Source: Aurantiacibacter luteus (GTDB lineage: Bacteria > Pseudomonadota > Alphaproteobacteria > Sphingomonadales > Sphingomonadaceae). From it: DNA of 64,000 bases. Below are positions 18,431 to 27,092 of the stretch, in pieces. The position numbers and the translations under genes are program-made. The number at the start of each line of letters is the position of its first letter. Within the stretch, counting starts at the first letter, position 1. The DNA is taken from the NCBI RefSeq assembly GCF_001010945.1, contig NZ_LBHB01000001.1, forward strand, positions 372,001 to 436,000, written 5' to 3'. The notes under the pieces are model-generated. The model had not been told where the DNA came from, ran no database searches, and saw only the letters and a program-made list of their open reading frames with translations.

Positions 18431-20044
18431 ATGTTCAGCACCGATCTCATCGAAGCCGCCCGCGTATCGAAGTCCTGGCCGTTCCAGGAGGCGCAGCGGC
18501 TGGCCAAGCGGTATCCGGATGGGAAGCGGGGCGGCGAACCGGTGCTGTTCGAGACCGGATACGGCCCCAGCGGCCTGCCGCACATCGGGACGTTCCAGGA
18601 GGTGCTGCGGACCACGCTGGTGCGCAAGGCCTACGAGATCGTGGCGAGCACCGACGGCACGCCTGCACCCACGCGGCTGGTCGCCTTCAGCGACGATATG
18701 GACGGCCTCAGGAAGGTGCCCGACAACGTGCCCAACAAGGCGCTGCTCGAGGCGAACCTGCACAAGCCCCTGTCGCGCATTCCCGACCCGTTCGAGAAGT
18801 ACGAGAGCTTCGCCGCGCACAACAATGCGATGCTGCGCGAATTCCTCGACCGCTTCGGCTTCGACTACGAGTTCGTGGCCGCCAGCGAGCGATACAACTC
18901 GGGCGCCTTCGACGATGCCCTGCGCGGCGTTCTGCGCAACAACCAGGCAATCCTCGACATCATGCTGCCGACGCTTAGGGCAGAGCGCGCGGCGACCTAT
19001 TCGCCGATCATGCCGATCAGCCCTTCGACCGGCCACGTCCTGCAGGTGCCGGTCGAGGTGGTGGATGCCGAGGCGGGCATCGTCCGCTTCACCGACGAGG
19101 ACGGCACTGTCATCGAACAGAGCGCGCTCGGCGGCATGGCCAAGCTGCAATGGAAGGTCGATTTCGCCATGCGCTGGGTGGCGCAGGGCGTCGATTACGA
19201 GATGTACGGCAAGGACCTGACCGACACCGGCATCCAGTCGGGCAAGATCGCCCAGGTGCTCGGCGGCCGCAAGCCGGAGGGGCTGATCTACGAGCTCTTC
19301 CTCGACGCGAACGGCGAGAAGATTTCCAAGTCCAAGGGCAACGGCCTCACCATCGAGGAATGGCTGACCTATGGCAGCGAGGAGAGCCTCGGCCACTACA
19401 TCTTCCCCAATCCCAAGAGCGCCAAGCAGCTGCACGCGGGCGTCATTCCCAAGGCGGTGGACGACTACTGGCAGTTCCGCGCTGCCATCCCGGACCAGTC
19501 ATGGGACAAGCGGCTGGGCAACCCGGCGTGGAACCTGCTCAATGTTTCCGGCGAGGCCGAGAGCGGGGCGGGTGACACGCTTCCCGTCACCTTCGCACTG
19601 CTGCTGAACCTCGTCGGCGTGCTCGGCGCGGATGCTTCGGCGGAGCAGGTGTGGAGCTATCTCGGCAACTACATCGACGACGCGCGGCCCGAGGCGCACC
19701 TGGCGCTCGCCACGCTGGTGGAGCGGGCGTTGGCCTACAACCGCGATTTCGTCGCGCCCACGCTGGTCAAGCGCGCGCCGGCCCTCAACGAGGCCGAGGC
19801 CTTGCGCGAACTCGACGCGCGACTGGCGGCGCTAGAGCCGGGCACGAGCGCCGAGGATATCCAGAACATCGTCTACGAGATCGGCAAGGACGAACGCTTC
19901 GGCTTCGGCAATCTGCGCGACTGGTTCCGCGCCCAGTACGAGACGCTGCTGGGTTCCGAGCAAGGCCCGCGCATGGGCAGCTTCATCGCGCTCTACGGCG
20001 TCGACAACAGCCGCCGCCTCATCGCCGAGGCGCTGGCGCGGTAA
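18431..20044 (+). CDS. lysS: Class I lysyl-tRNA synthetase
   Basis: A 537-residue archaeal-type (class I) lysyl-tRNA synthetase. Class I signatures are present: PSGLPHIGTF (HIGH box at about 50) and EKISKSKG (KMSKS equivalent at about 297), with YGKDLTDTGIQSGKI characteristic of LysRS-I. Most bacteria use the unrelated class II enzyme; class I LysRS is known in many alphaproteobacteria. No class II lysS is in the window. It lies downstream of a divergent promoter region shared with mscS. Confidence 0.95.
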   Translation: MFSTDLIEAARVSKSWPFQEAQRLAKRYPDGKRGGEPVLFETGYGPSGLPHIGTFQEVLRTTLVRKAYEIVASTDGTPAPTRLVAFSDDMDGLRKVPDNVPNKALLEANLHKPLSRIPDPFEKYESFAAHNNAMLREFLDRFGFDYEFVAASERYNSGAFDDALRGVLRNNQAILDIMLPTLRAERAATYSPIMPISPSTGHVLQVPVEVVDAEAGIVRFTDEDGTVIEQSALGGMAKLQWKVDFAMRWVAQGVDYEMYGKDLTDTGIQSGKIAQVLGGRKPEGLIYELFLDANGEKISKSKGNGLTIEEWLTYGSEESLGHYIFPNPKSAKQLHAGVIPKAVDDYWQFRAAIPDQSWDKRLGNPAWNLLNVSGEAESGAGDTLPVTFALLLNLVGVLGADASAEQVWSYLGNYIDDARPEAHLALATLVERALAYNRDFVAPTLVKRAPALNEAEALRELDARLAALEPGTSAEDIQNIVYEIGKDERFGFGNLRDWFRAQYETLLGSEQGPRMGSFIALYGVDNSRRLIAEALAR

Positions 20045-20051
20045 GCGGCGC

Positions 20052-20735
20052 TCAGTTCCAGGGCTTCGTCCGGTACCACTTGGTGATGATGTACTTGGCG
20101 CCCTGCAAAACCGGGCGGCCGGCGTGCATGGTCTTGGGGTTGGTCGTCCCGTCGGGCAGGGCGTTGTTCCAGGCCAGCAGCACGCCCTGCTTCGGCTCGA
20201 TCGAGATGCCGACGTCAATGAAGTCCGTCGTGCCGCCCGCCTCGGGCTCGTTGAGGAAGACCATGGCGGTATAGCTGCGCTGCCCGCCGCGGGCCATTTC
20301 GAGGTCCCAGTAGCTGGTTTCCGGGTGGAACCAATCGTGGTGCGGCTGGAATTCCTGCCCGGGCATATATCGCTGGCCCTGGATGGACTCGCCGAAGCCC
20401 GGCTCGATATCGAGGAGGTCGTCGATGCGGCGATTGATCTTCTTCACGAAGGGATCGTGCGGATCGACGTCACCCGAATACGAGGTGCGATAGCCGCTCG
20501 AGTAATCGAGGTCGAAAACCCGGCTCGGCTGAGCGGTGGCGTCGATCAGCTCGATCATCTTCTGGCATTCGGCGGGCGTCATGAAATCCCCGATGGCGTG
20601 CAGCTCCACGTCCTCGGTCGGCACCTTGTAGGCGGCGGGGTTTGCGGCGAGCCGCTCGCGCACGGCCTTGCCGACCTTTTTCAGGCCCGCGCGGTCGGCA
20701 TCGGGGGGGAAACGGCTGGTCTTGCTCTCGCTCAT
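20052..20735 (-). CDS. Prolyl 4-hydroxylase-like 2OG-Fe(II) oxygenase
   Basis: A 227-residue 2-oxoglutarate- and Fe(II)-dependent dioxygenase of the prolyl 4-hydroxylase alpha-subunit fold. The iron ligands are visible as HxD in QPHHDWFHPE and the distal His in TMHAGRPV; Lys in YIITKWYR is positioned to bind 2-oxoglutarate. SSGYRTSYSGDVD and TAMVFLNEPEAGGTTDF are typical P4H segments. No signal peptide is visible, so it is probably cytoplasmic. Bacterial members hydroxylate prolines in proteins or free substrates; the target is unknown. I chose the ATG at 20735 (MSESKT). Confidence 0.88.
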   Translation of the reverse strand: MSESKTSRFPPDADRAGLKKVGKAVRERLAANPAAYKVPTEDVELHAIGDFMTPAECQKMIELIDATAQPSRVFDLDYSSGYRTSYSGDVDPHDPFVKKINRRIDDLLDIEPGFGESIQGQRYMPGQEFQPHHDWFHPETSYWDLEMARGGQRSYTAMVFLNEPEAGGTTDFIDVGISIEPKQGVLLAWNNALPDGTTNPKTMHAGRPVLQGAKYIITKWYRTKPWN

Positions 20736-20813
20736 CGTGGGCCACGCTTTTTCATTGCTTTGGATTTTGTGCAAGCGCAGGAAGCCGTCAACCATAACGA
20801 TGACGAGGGAAGC

Positions 20814-21383
20814 ATGACCAAGCCTCAGCGGTATTCAGCCGGTGCGATGTTCTTTCACTGGACGATCGCCGTCCTCGTCATCTGGAACTGGCGGCTGGCG
20901 GAGAACGCCAACCACGCGGGCGACCGGGCGCAGGCCATGGCCATCTTCGCCGATCACAAGGCCATCGGCATCCTCATCCTCGTGCTGACCGTGTTCCGCC
21001 TGATCTGGCGCCTGACGCACCCCGTGCCCCCGCTGCCGGGCAACTACGCGCCGTGGGAGCGGATCCTGGCGCGCACCACGCACATCGTCTTCTACGTTCT
21101 GCTGCTGGCCCTGCCCATCGGGGCATGGCTGGCCAATTCGCTCGCCGGACGCGACATCGACATGTTCGGCCTGTTCACCATTCCCGCGCTGCCGGTCGGC
21201 CGCAACGAGGGGCTGGCCGAGACCATCTTCGGCATCCACGGCACCGGCGGGGAGATCATGATCTACCTCATCGGCCTGCACATCCTGGGCGCGCTGAAGC
21301 ACACCTTCTTCGACAAGGACGGTGGCATCTTCCGGATGTTGCCGTTCGGCCGGGTTGGCAAGGAGCGCAGCTCGCTGCGATGA
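20814..21383 (+). CDS. Cytochrome b561-type membrane protein
   Basis: A 189-residue inner-membrane protein with four transmembrane helices (near FFHWTIAVLVIW, GILILVLTVFRLIW, HIVFYVLLLALPIG and GEIMIYLIGLHILGALKH). Histidines in FFHW, DHKAIG, THIVFY and GLHILGALKH are placed as haem b ligands in the cytochrome b561/b6 N-terminal fold. Such proteins pass electrons from quinol to periplasmic or membrane acceptors; the partner is not evident. It is divergent from the oxygenase gene and is followed by a strong hairpin. Confidence 0.87.
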   Translation: MTKPQRYSAGAMFFHWTIAVLVIWNWRLAENANHAGDRAQAMAIFADHKAIGILILVLTVFRLIWRLTHPVPPLPGNYAPWERILARTTHIVFYVLLLALPIGAWLANSLAGRDIDMFGLFTIPALPVGRNEGLAETIFGIHGTGGEIMIYLIGLHILGALKHTFFDKDGGIFRMLPFGRVGKERSSLR

Positions 21384-21390
21384 AAAGAAA

Positions 21391-21418
21391 CCCCCCGACC
21401 TCTCTCGAGATCGGGGGG
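21391..21418. terminator. Bidirectional rho-independent terminator
   Basis: CCCCCCGA (21391-21398) pairs with TCGGGGGG (21411-21418) across a 12-base loop. Read on the minus strand the stem is followed by TTTCTTTT, a U-tract suited to ending the RcnB-like gene. On the plus strand it lies 8 bp after the cytochrome stop but lacks a good U-tract. Confidence 0.75.
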
Positions 21419-21462
21419 CCATTGCCGGCCACTCGCTCCGACAATCCGTTGGCTTCCGGCGC

Positions 21463-22407
21463 TTACCAGAAGAAGTCGTAGATCACGTCGACCACCTCGC
21501 CGCGGTAGATGTCGACCAGCAGCACGTCGTCGTAATAGCGCACCCAGCGATAGGGGCCGTAGACCTGCGGCAGGCGATAGCGCCACGGATCGTTGATGTA
21601 ATAGCGGCTGCCGTAGAACCCGCTGTCTATCCGGTATCCGATGTTGAATCGGCGATAGCTGTAGTTGCGGTAGGGCGAATAGTACCGGCCGAGGCGGAAG
21701 ACATCGCGATTGTTGTAGCGGTAGCTGTTCCAGTCGTACCGCCGGTCGCGCCGCCAGCCTTCGCGGTTCCAGCGCTGGTGATTGTCGTAACGCCGCCCGT
21801 CGCGATAGTCGCGCTGGTCGCGGTACTGGCCGGAATAGCGATCGCGGTAGCGCTGGTCCGCGCCATAATCGCCGCGCCGATCCGAGCCGTAAGAACGCCC
21901 CACGACGCCGCTGTCGCGTGCCCGGTCCTGTCCGCGGTCGTAGGCGCGGCTGTCACGGTTGTCGCCGCGATCCCAGCCGCGCCCGTCGCGGTTGTCGCCA
22001 CGATCCCATGCGCGGCCATCGCGGTTGTCACCGCGATCCCGGGCGCGGTCATCGCGGTTTTCGCCGCGCTGCCAGGAGCGATCCTGGTCCTGGCGCGAAC
22101 GGGCGACCGGAGCCTGCTGCTGCGCCTGCTGACCCTGTTCTTGGCGCACCCGCTCGCGCACTTCGGCGAGGCGATCGCGCACGGGCCGGCCGGTCTGGCT
22201 GCCCTGGTCGGGGCGCTGCCACTGGTCTCGGCTTTCGCGCGGCGCACGCGCTTCACCGCCGCCGCGGCGGCCCTGCCGGGCCTGCTCTCCGTCGCGCTGC
22301 TGCTGTTCGGCGGTAACGTCCGCGGCAAGGGCGGGGGCGGCGACTGCGGCGCTCGAGGCGATGGCCAGCGCCGCCAGGGCACAGGATTTGAGAAATACAA
22401 CACGCAT
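21463..22407 (-). CDS. RcnB-like periplasmic protein with Asp/Arg/Asn-rich tandem repeats
   Basis: A 314-residue protein with a signal peptide (cleavage near PALAAD), a Gln/Arg-rich segment, then at least three near-perfect DRGDNRDGR-type repeats, a long Tyr/Arg-rich region, and a C-terminal RcnB-like domain (LPQVYGPYRWVRYYDDVLLVDIYRGEVV in part: YGPYRWVRYYDD, VDVIYDFFW). RcnB in E. coli is a periplasmic protein that helps maintain nickel and cobalt balance; the charged insert here is unusual and may bind metal or cell-wall polymers. The ATG at 22407 has GGAG 8 nt upstream. It ends at the terminator at 21391-21418. Confidence 0.72.
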   Translation of the reverse strand: MRVVFLKSCALAALAIASSAAVAAPALAADVTAEQQQRDGEQARQGRRGGGEARAPRESRDQWQRPDQGSQTGRPVRDRLAEVRERVRQEQGQQAQQQAPVARSRQDQDRSWQRGENRDDRARDRGDNRDGRAWDRGDNRDGRGWDRGDNRDSRAYDRGQDRARDSGVVGRSYGSDRRGDYGADQRYRDRYSGQYRDQRDYRDGRRYDNHQRWNREGWRRDRRYDWNSYRYNNRDVFRLGRYYSPYRNYSYRRFNIGYRIDSGFYGSRYYINDPWRYRLPQVYGPYRWVRYYDDVLLVDIYRGEVVDVIYDFFW

Positions 22408-22564
22408 CGTGGCAACTCCATGCAAGGTCGATCCGCGCCGCCCGAGTGCTGCGGCCACCGAGGGCAGGCCTCGACGAATCGTGGCCTAGCCCCGACGGGC
22501 TGTCGGCTCACTGAACCGGGCGGAGAGGCAATCGTTCAGGTTCAGGGCGCTCGGGATGAACGGC

Positions 22565-23074
22565 TCAGACATCCTCGCCCGGGGTCATCAGCTCGATGAC
22601 GCGGCGCAGCGTGCGATAGAGCACCGTCACGGTCGCGCCCACAAGGCCGACCATCACCACGCAGGAGGCGAACAGCCCGTCATAGAGCCGGACGAACCAG
22701 TCGTCGGGCATCTCGTCGAACTCGCCCACGGGCAGGGTAAAGGCGAGCAGCACGACCAGCCCGATCATCAGCGAGGCCGTGGCGAGGCGGGCGATGAGGT
22801 CGATGTTGCGATAGGTCTGGGTGTCGAACTCGGCGTCCATGCGCTTGATCATGCCGATCAGCGTCAGCATCAGCGCCAGCGTGGTGATGGATGCGGTGAC
22901 GATGGCCGAGCCGAGGTAGAGCCCGGCATTGGCCAGCGCCTCGATCAGGTCGGTCGCCTGCGCGCTGGAATAGACCCGGCCAATCGCCCGCCGCGCCGCG
23001 AACCCGAGCACGCAGATCAGCGCGAAGACGACGGTTGCCCAGACGTGGTTGCGGATGGTGGAGGTGAACGCCAT
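22565..23074 (-). CDS. Four-helix integral membrane protein, unknown function
   Basis: A 169-residue protein with about four transmembrane helices (VWATVVFALICVLGF, LGSAIVTASITTLALMLTLIG, LMIGLVVLLAFTLP and SCVVMVGLVGATVTVLY). TYRNIDLIARLA in the cytoplasmic loop and a conserved-looking RTLRRVI end are visible, but no catalytic motif. I do not recognise a named family. Confidence 0.7.
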   Translation of the reverse strand: MAFTSTIRNHVWATVVFALICVLGFAARRAIGRVYSSAQATDLIEALANAGLYLGSAIVTASITTLALMLTLIGMIKRMDAEFDTQTYRNIDLIARLATASLMIGLVVLLAFTLPVGEFDEMPDDWFVRLYDGLFASCVVMVGLVGATVTVLYRTLRRVIELMTPGEDV

Positions 23075-23280
23075 GCCCGGAGTAACGGGCGGGGCGGTTT
23101 AACGTTTCGACGAAGCCTGGCTTAGGCCGCCCCGGCGCTTGACGAAGCAGGTGGCCGTCGCGATTGCCAGCAGGTTGCATTCGGCAGTTTGCAGCAGGCC
23201 GTCGACATGGTCCTCCTAAACTCACACGTTAAGTTTGGGACGCGTGAAAATCGCACCAAGTATTGGATAATCAGATCAGT

Positions 23281-24036
23281 TTAGATCTCGATCAGCCCGG
23301 CTTCGATGCCTGCTACGGCAGCTGAGACGCGGTCATTGACCCCCAGCTTCTTAAAAATTCGACGAGTGTAGGTGTCGACTGAGGCGCTGCTAATCCGCAG
23401 GATCAGAGCCACTTCCATTGCTGACTTTCCCTTTGCAATCCAGTTTAAAACCTCGGTCTCTCTTTCAGATAAAAGATTTTCCTCGCCTGCTGGACGGTAA
23501 AAGATGCGTACGAATTCGCAATGCATAGAGGGCAAAATATTAGCGACGCATTCAAGTAATTCTAGGCAATTGCTTCCAAGTTTGCGGTCAAAGCCAAATG
23601 ATATCACTGCATCAATACGATGGGGGCCATAAACTGGTATGCAAAATGCATCCTTATAGCCATTGGCTAGAACGGATTCATGAAAGTTTGAAGCGCCTTT
23701 TGCCTGCCTTAAAGACTCTTGGCGTAATAGAGTATTGAGCGATACCGGGTTGCCGTTAGCAATTACGCTTTTTACCCAAGCAGCGTCGGCATCGCCGAAA
23801 CCCCGTCGCTCGCTGAAACGTGCGATAGACTTCCTGCTGGCATAAAATGCGAATCCAGTGGGTTCGCCGGTAAGATCTGGGCGTCCGGCAAGATTATAGG
23901 CCATTGAACGCGCATTCAATTTTGCTGCGAAACCCCGCAGCATTCTGGCAAGGGCAATTGGACCGATGCCGTTAAGTTGTTTCGACCACCAAAGAAGTTC
24001 GTCGACGATCGTTTTCGTTGAGAGCGGTGCTTGCAT
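23281..24036 (-). CDS. LuxR family regulator with putative autoinducer-binding domain (LuxR solo)
   Basis: A 251-residue regulator. The C-terminal LuxR helix-turn-helix (about 185-245) contains LSERETEVLNWIAKGKS and ISSASVDTYTRRIFKKLGV. The N-terminal half resembles the acyl-homoserine-lactone-binding domain of LuxR proteins only loosely: NPVSLN stands where DPV is usual, and ligand-contacting Trp/Tyr positions are not all evident. No luxI-type synthase is in the window, so it would be a solo receptor. The ATG at 24036 has GGGGA close by; a GTG at 24081 is an alternative. Base composition is clearly lower in GC than the neighbours. Confidence 0.78.
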   Translation of the reverse strand: MQAPLSTKTIVDELLWWSKQLNGIGPIALARMLRGFAAKLNARSMAYNLAGRPDLTGEPTGFAFYASRKSIARFSERRGFGDADAAWVKSVIANGNPVSLNTLLRQESLRQAKGASNFHESVLANGYKDAFCIPVYGPHRIDAVISFGFDRKLGSNCLELLECVANILPSMHCEFVRIFYRPAGEENLLSERETEVLNWIAKGKSAMEVALILRISSASVDTYTRRIFKKLGVNDRVSAAVAGIEAGLIEI

Positions 24037-24354
24037 GCCATTCCCCGATGACAGGCGATCTGCGAAATAAATCCCCTGCACACATGCAGGGCCGCCGATA
24101 GTCTGAAAACAAGTTTAACAAGTGATAATTTCGTGTGAACGAAGTGGAGGCATCTATCAATATGCCGGATGGCAAATGTCCACGTCTAAAACGCTTGCTC
24201 CTGGCGCGCGGTGAACCAGTCTGCCGAAGAGTGAAGGAGTTTCCACGGCATTCGCAGGAGATCACGAATTTACGTGACATGACATATGGCTTCGCATTTG
24301 GAAGTATGCATCACACACGAATTGACTTTCGCCAACTTTCGAATGGAGGCGGAG
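24037..24354. promoter_or_regulatory. Divergent intergenic region between two LuxR-type genes
   Basis: About 318 bp of relatively AT-rich DNA between divergent regulator genes, expected to hold both promoters. Frames crossing it lack an SD-start pair and look like chance. I could not find a convincing 18-20 bp lux-box palindrome by eye. Confidence 0.45.
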
Positions 24355-24738
24355 ATGAACGGCGGGTTTGAACGGGAAGCTAGCGAAGCGCTTAAAATGG
24401 CACGGCATTGGCGCGGTGAAAATTTGCGAGCCCCGGCTTCTTCGACATCCGGTCAAAAACTGCTGCGAAAATTCAATGTAACCGAAAATGCACTGAGCGG
24501 ATTTCTGCATCATGCTCGTATTGCGCGAGATTTAGTCAATCGCCTTTCTGATCGAGAAAGATCAACGCTGACTTTAATTGTTAAAGGCTTTTCGAATAAA
24601 CAGATCGCACATGAAATGAACCTTAGTCCGCGAACTGTCGAAAATCACCGGGCTAATGCTTTCACAAAAATCAACGCTCGGACAACGGCGGACGCTGTCC
24701 GAACTGGCATCTACGCAGGCTTGGATGCTGAACCTTGA
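24355..24738 (+). CDS. LuxR/FixJ-type DNA-binding protein without a receiver domain
   Basis: A 127-residue protein that is almost only a LuxR-type HTH: LSDRERSTLTLIVKGFSNKQIA then LSPRTVENHRANAF in its C-terminal half (about 65-120). This closely follows FixJ-like response regulators, but there is no phospho-receiver; the first 60 residues have no recognisable domain. I chose the ATG at 24355, which has GGAGG 5 nt upstream. The 3' end overlaps the convergent hypothetical gene by 68 bp. It may be a constitutive or partner-controlled regulator. Confidence 0.8.
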   Translation: MNGGFEREASEALKMARHWRGENLRAPASSTSGQKLLRKFNVTENALSGFLHHARIARDLVNRLSDRERSTLTLIVKGFSNKQIAHEMNLSPRTVENHRANAFTKINARTTADAVRTGIYAGLDAEP

Positions 24739-25153
24739 ATTCCTTTTCCTGCGCTCTTTCTGCGGCTTGGTTCACCAAACGCAGCCATCCGAGTAAAAGG
24801 CAACTGTCTTTTCCAATAGCTTTTGCGAACGCGCTGGCGCCGATAATCGTACTTGAAATTTTGGTACGAAATTGACCTTCCCGAAAATCAATTTCGGACT
24901 GAAAGCCCATGGAATCCAATAGAGCTTCAGCTGCTTGAACGTACCTGCCAGCTTCTAGCCGGCTTTCGTATTCAGCTTCATCAGGTAGATTATAGACAGC
25001 GGTATCGAACGGTGGTGGCGCAAGCTGGACAAGATGAAAGGCATGGCGCAACGCGCTTTCGATTTCGGCTTCAGCGCCACTCACCCGTTCTTCGAGCAAG
25101 AGAATACGCTTGTGCCATACTGAAGCGACCATCCTCTCATTTTCGTCCCCCAC
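24671..25153 (-). CDS. Hypothetical protein (160 aa) overlapping a LuxR-type gene
   Basis: A 160-residue soluble protein starting at a GTG (25153) preceded by a strong GGAGGGG. It begins with a predicted helical stretch (WHKRILLLEERVSGAEAEIESALRHAF in part: LLLEERVSGAEAE), consistent with a short coiled coil, then an alpha-rich region. The last 22 or so codons run into the end of the receiver-less LuxR gene on the other strand. No family is recognised. Low GC matches the regulator islet. Confidence 0.5.
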   Translation of the reverse strand: MGDENERMVASVWHKRILLLEERVSGAEAEIESALRHAFHLVQLAPPPFDTAVYNLPDEAEYESRLEAGRYVQAAEALLDSMGFQSEIDFREGQFRTKISSTIIGASAFAKAIGKDSCLLLGWLRLVNQAAERAQEKEFKVQHPSLRRCQFGQRPPLSER

Positions 25154-25291
25154 GCAACCCCTCCAAGTCTCGTCCCCAGCGGAATTTTTCTTTCGACTTT
25201 ACCCCTTTGATACGCGGGCGCAAGATTTCGCTTAATCAAATCGTGTGAAGCAAATCTTTCGACGTAGTCATTCTCGTGGCGGAAGTGGTTC

Positions 25292-26965
25292 CTATCGAGT
25301 CAGCTTCTTGTACGCGAGCCGCGTCGGCCGGTCCGCCGCGTCGCCCAGGCGGCGGCGCTTGTCTTCCTCGTAGGCTTCGAAGTTGCCCTCGAACCACTCC
25401 ACGTGGCTGTCGCCCTCGAAGGCGAGGATGTGGGTGGCCAGGCGGTCGAGGAAGAAGCGGTCGTGGCTGATGACCACGGCGCAGCCGGCGAAGTTCTCGA
25501 TGGCCTCCTCCAGCGCGCCCAGCGTTTCCACGTCGAGGTCGTTGGTCGGCTCGTCCAGAAGCAGCACGTTGCCGCCGGTCTTGAGCATCTTGGCGATGTG
25601 CACGCGGTTACGCTCGCCGCCCGACAGCTTGCCGACGTTCTTCTGCTGGTCCGGCCCCTTGAAGTTGAACGCGCCGACATAGGCCCTGGTGCTGGTGTCG
25701 TGGCCGTTGACCTTCATGTAGTCGAGCCCGTCGGAGATCTCCTCCCAGACGTTGTTCTTGGGGTCGAGGTGGTCGCGGCTCTGGTCGACGTAGCCGAGGC
25801 GCACGGTCTCGCCGATCTCAACCTTGCCCTCGTCGGGCTCTTCCTTGCCGGTCAGGATCTTGAACAGCGTGGACTTGCCCGCGCCGTTGGGGCCGATGAC
25901 GCCCACGATGCCGCCCGGCGGCAGCATGAAGGACAGGTTCTCGAACAACAGCTTGTCGCCATAGGACTTGGTGATGCCCTTGGCCTCGATCACCTTGCCG
26001 CCGAGGCGCTCGGGCACCTGGATGACGATCTGCGCCTTGCCGATCCGGCGGTCGTTCTGGCTGTTCTGCAGCTCCTCGAACTTGCGGATGCGCGCCTTGG
26101 ACTTGGTCTGGCGCGCGGCAGGCGTCTGCCGGATCCACTCGAGCTCGCGCGAGAGGGCCTTCTGCTTGCCCGATTCCTCGCGGCTTTCCTGCTCGAGGCG
26201 CTTGGCCTTCTTCTCGAGGTAGGTCGAGTAGTTGCCCTCGTACGGGTAGTAGCTGCCGCGGTCGAGTTCGAGGATCCAGCCCACCACGTTATCGAGGAAG
26301 TAGCGGTCGTGGGTGATCATCAGGACGGAGCCGGCGTAGTCCTTCAGGTGGTTCTCCAACCACTGCACGCTCTCGGCATCGAGGTGGTTGGTGGGCTCGT
26401 CCAGCAGCAGGATGTCGGGCTTCTGGATCAGCAGGCGGGTGAGCGCCACGCGGCGCTTCTCGCCGCCCGACAGGCTTTCCACGCCCGTGTCGCCCGGCGG
26501 GCAGCGCAGGGCCTCCATCGCCACTTCCAGCTGGTTGTCGAGCGTCCAGCCGTCGACCGCGTCGATCTTGTCCTGCAGTTCGGCCATCTCGGTACTGAGC
26601 GCGTCGAAGTCCGCATCGGGCTCGCCCATCTCCATGCCGATGGCGTTGAAGCGCTCGACCATGTCGGCGGTCTCGCGCGCGCCGTCCTTGACGTTCTCCA
26701 GCACGGTCTTGGTGGGATCGAGCTCGGGCTCCTGCTCCAGGTAGCCGACAGTGATGTTCTCGCCCGGCCAGGCCTCGCCCGCGAAATCCTTGTCGATGCC
26801 GGCCATGATCTTGATCAGCGTGGACTTGCCCGCGCCGTTGGGGCCGACGATGCCGATCTTCGCGCCGCGGTAGAACTGCAGGTTGATGTTCGAGAGCACC
26901 GGCTTGTTCGCGCCGGGGAAGGTCTTGGTCATGTCCTTCATGACGTAGGCGTATTGGGCGGCCAT
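25292..26965 (-). CDS. ettA: Energy-dependent translational throttle protein EttA (ABC-F)
   Basis: A 557-residue ABC-F ATPase with two nucleotide-binding domains and no membrane segments. Both Walker A motifs are VGPNGAGKST/IGPNGAGKST, both signature motifs are present (SLSGGEKRRVA, KLSGGERNRVH), and both Walker B motifs read LLLDEPTN. The P-site tRNA interaction linker lies between them (about 240-320) and contains PAARQTKSKARIRKFEEL, typical of EttA. EttA binds the ribosomal E site and gates entry into elongation according to energy charge. The ATG at 26965 has GAGGA upstream. It is divergent from the DUF421 gene. Confidence 0.95.
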   Translation of the reverse strand: MAAQYAYVMKDMTKTFPGANKPVLSNINLQFYRGAKIGIVGPNGAGKSTLIKIMAGIDKDFAGEAWPGENITVGYLEQEPELDPTKTVLENVKDGARETADMVERFNAIGMEMGEPDADFDALSTEMAELQDKIDAVDGWTLDNQLEVAMEALRCPPGDTGVESLSGGEKRRVALTRLLIQKPDILLLDEPTNHLDAESVQWLENHLKDYAGSVLMITHDRYFLDNVVGWILELDRGSYYPYEGNYSTYLEKKAKRLEQESREESGKQKALSRELEWIRQTPAARQTKSKARIRKFEELQNSQNDRRIGKAQIVIQVPERLGGKVIEAKGITKSYGDKLLFENLSFMLPPGGIVGVIGPNGAGKSTLFKILTGKEEPDEGKVEIGETVRLGYVDQSRDHLDPKNNVWEEISDGLDYMKVNGHDTSTRAYVGAFNFKGPDQQKNVGKLSGGERNRVHIAKMLKTGGNVLLLDEPTNDLDVETLGALEEAIENFAGCAVVISHDRFFLDRLATHILAFEGDSHVEWFEGNFEAYEEDKRRRLGDAADRPTRLAYKKLTR

Positions 26966-27092
26966 CGGGGGTCCTCGCGTGATCAGGTAATGCGTTGGAA
27001 AATGTGCGCGCCAGATAGGCGCTGGAGGCTGCGCGGGCAAGCGCGGGCGAACACTTTCGGAACGTTGCCCTTGTGCCGCCCGTTCGACCCGC

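Noticed and set aside
23122-23208. 28-codon minus-strand ORF after a perfect AGGAGGA
   Set aside because: The SD-ATG spacing is only 2 nt, and the peptide is Ser/Pro/Ala-rich without a recognisable pattern. A neighbouring frame looks more protein-like but has no start codon.
24135-24371. GTG-started ORF between the LuxR-type genes
   Set aside because: No SD upstream, runs into the real LuxR-type gene in another frame and has no recognisable domain.
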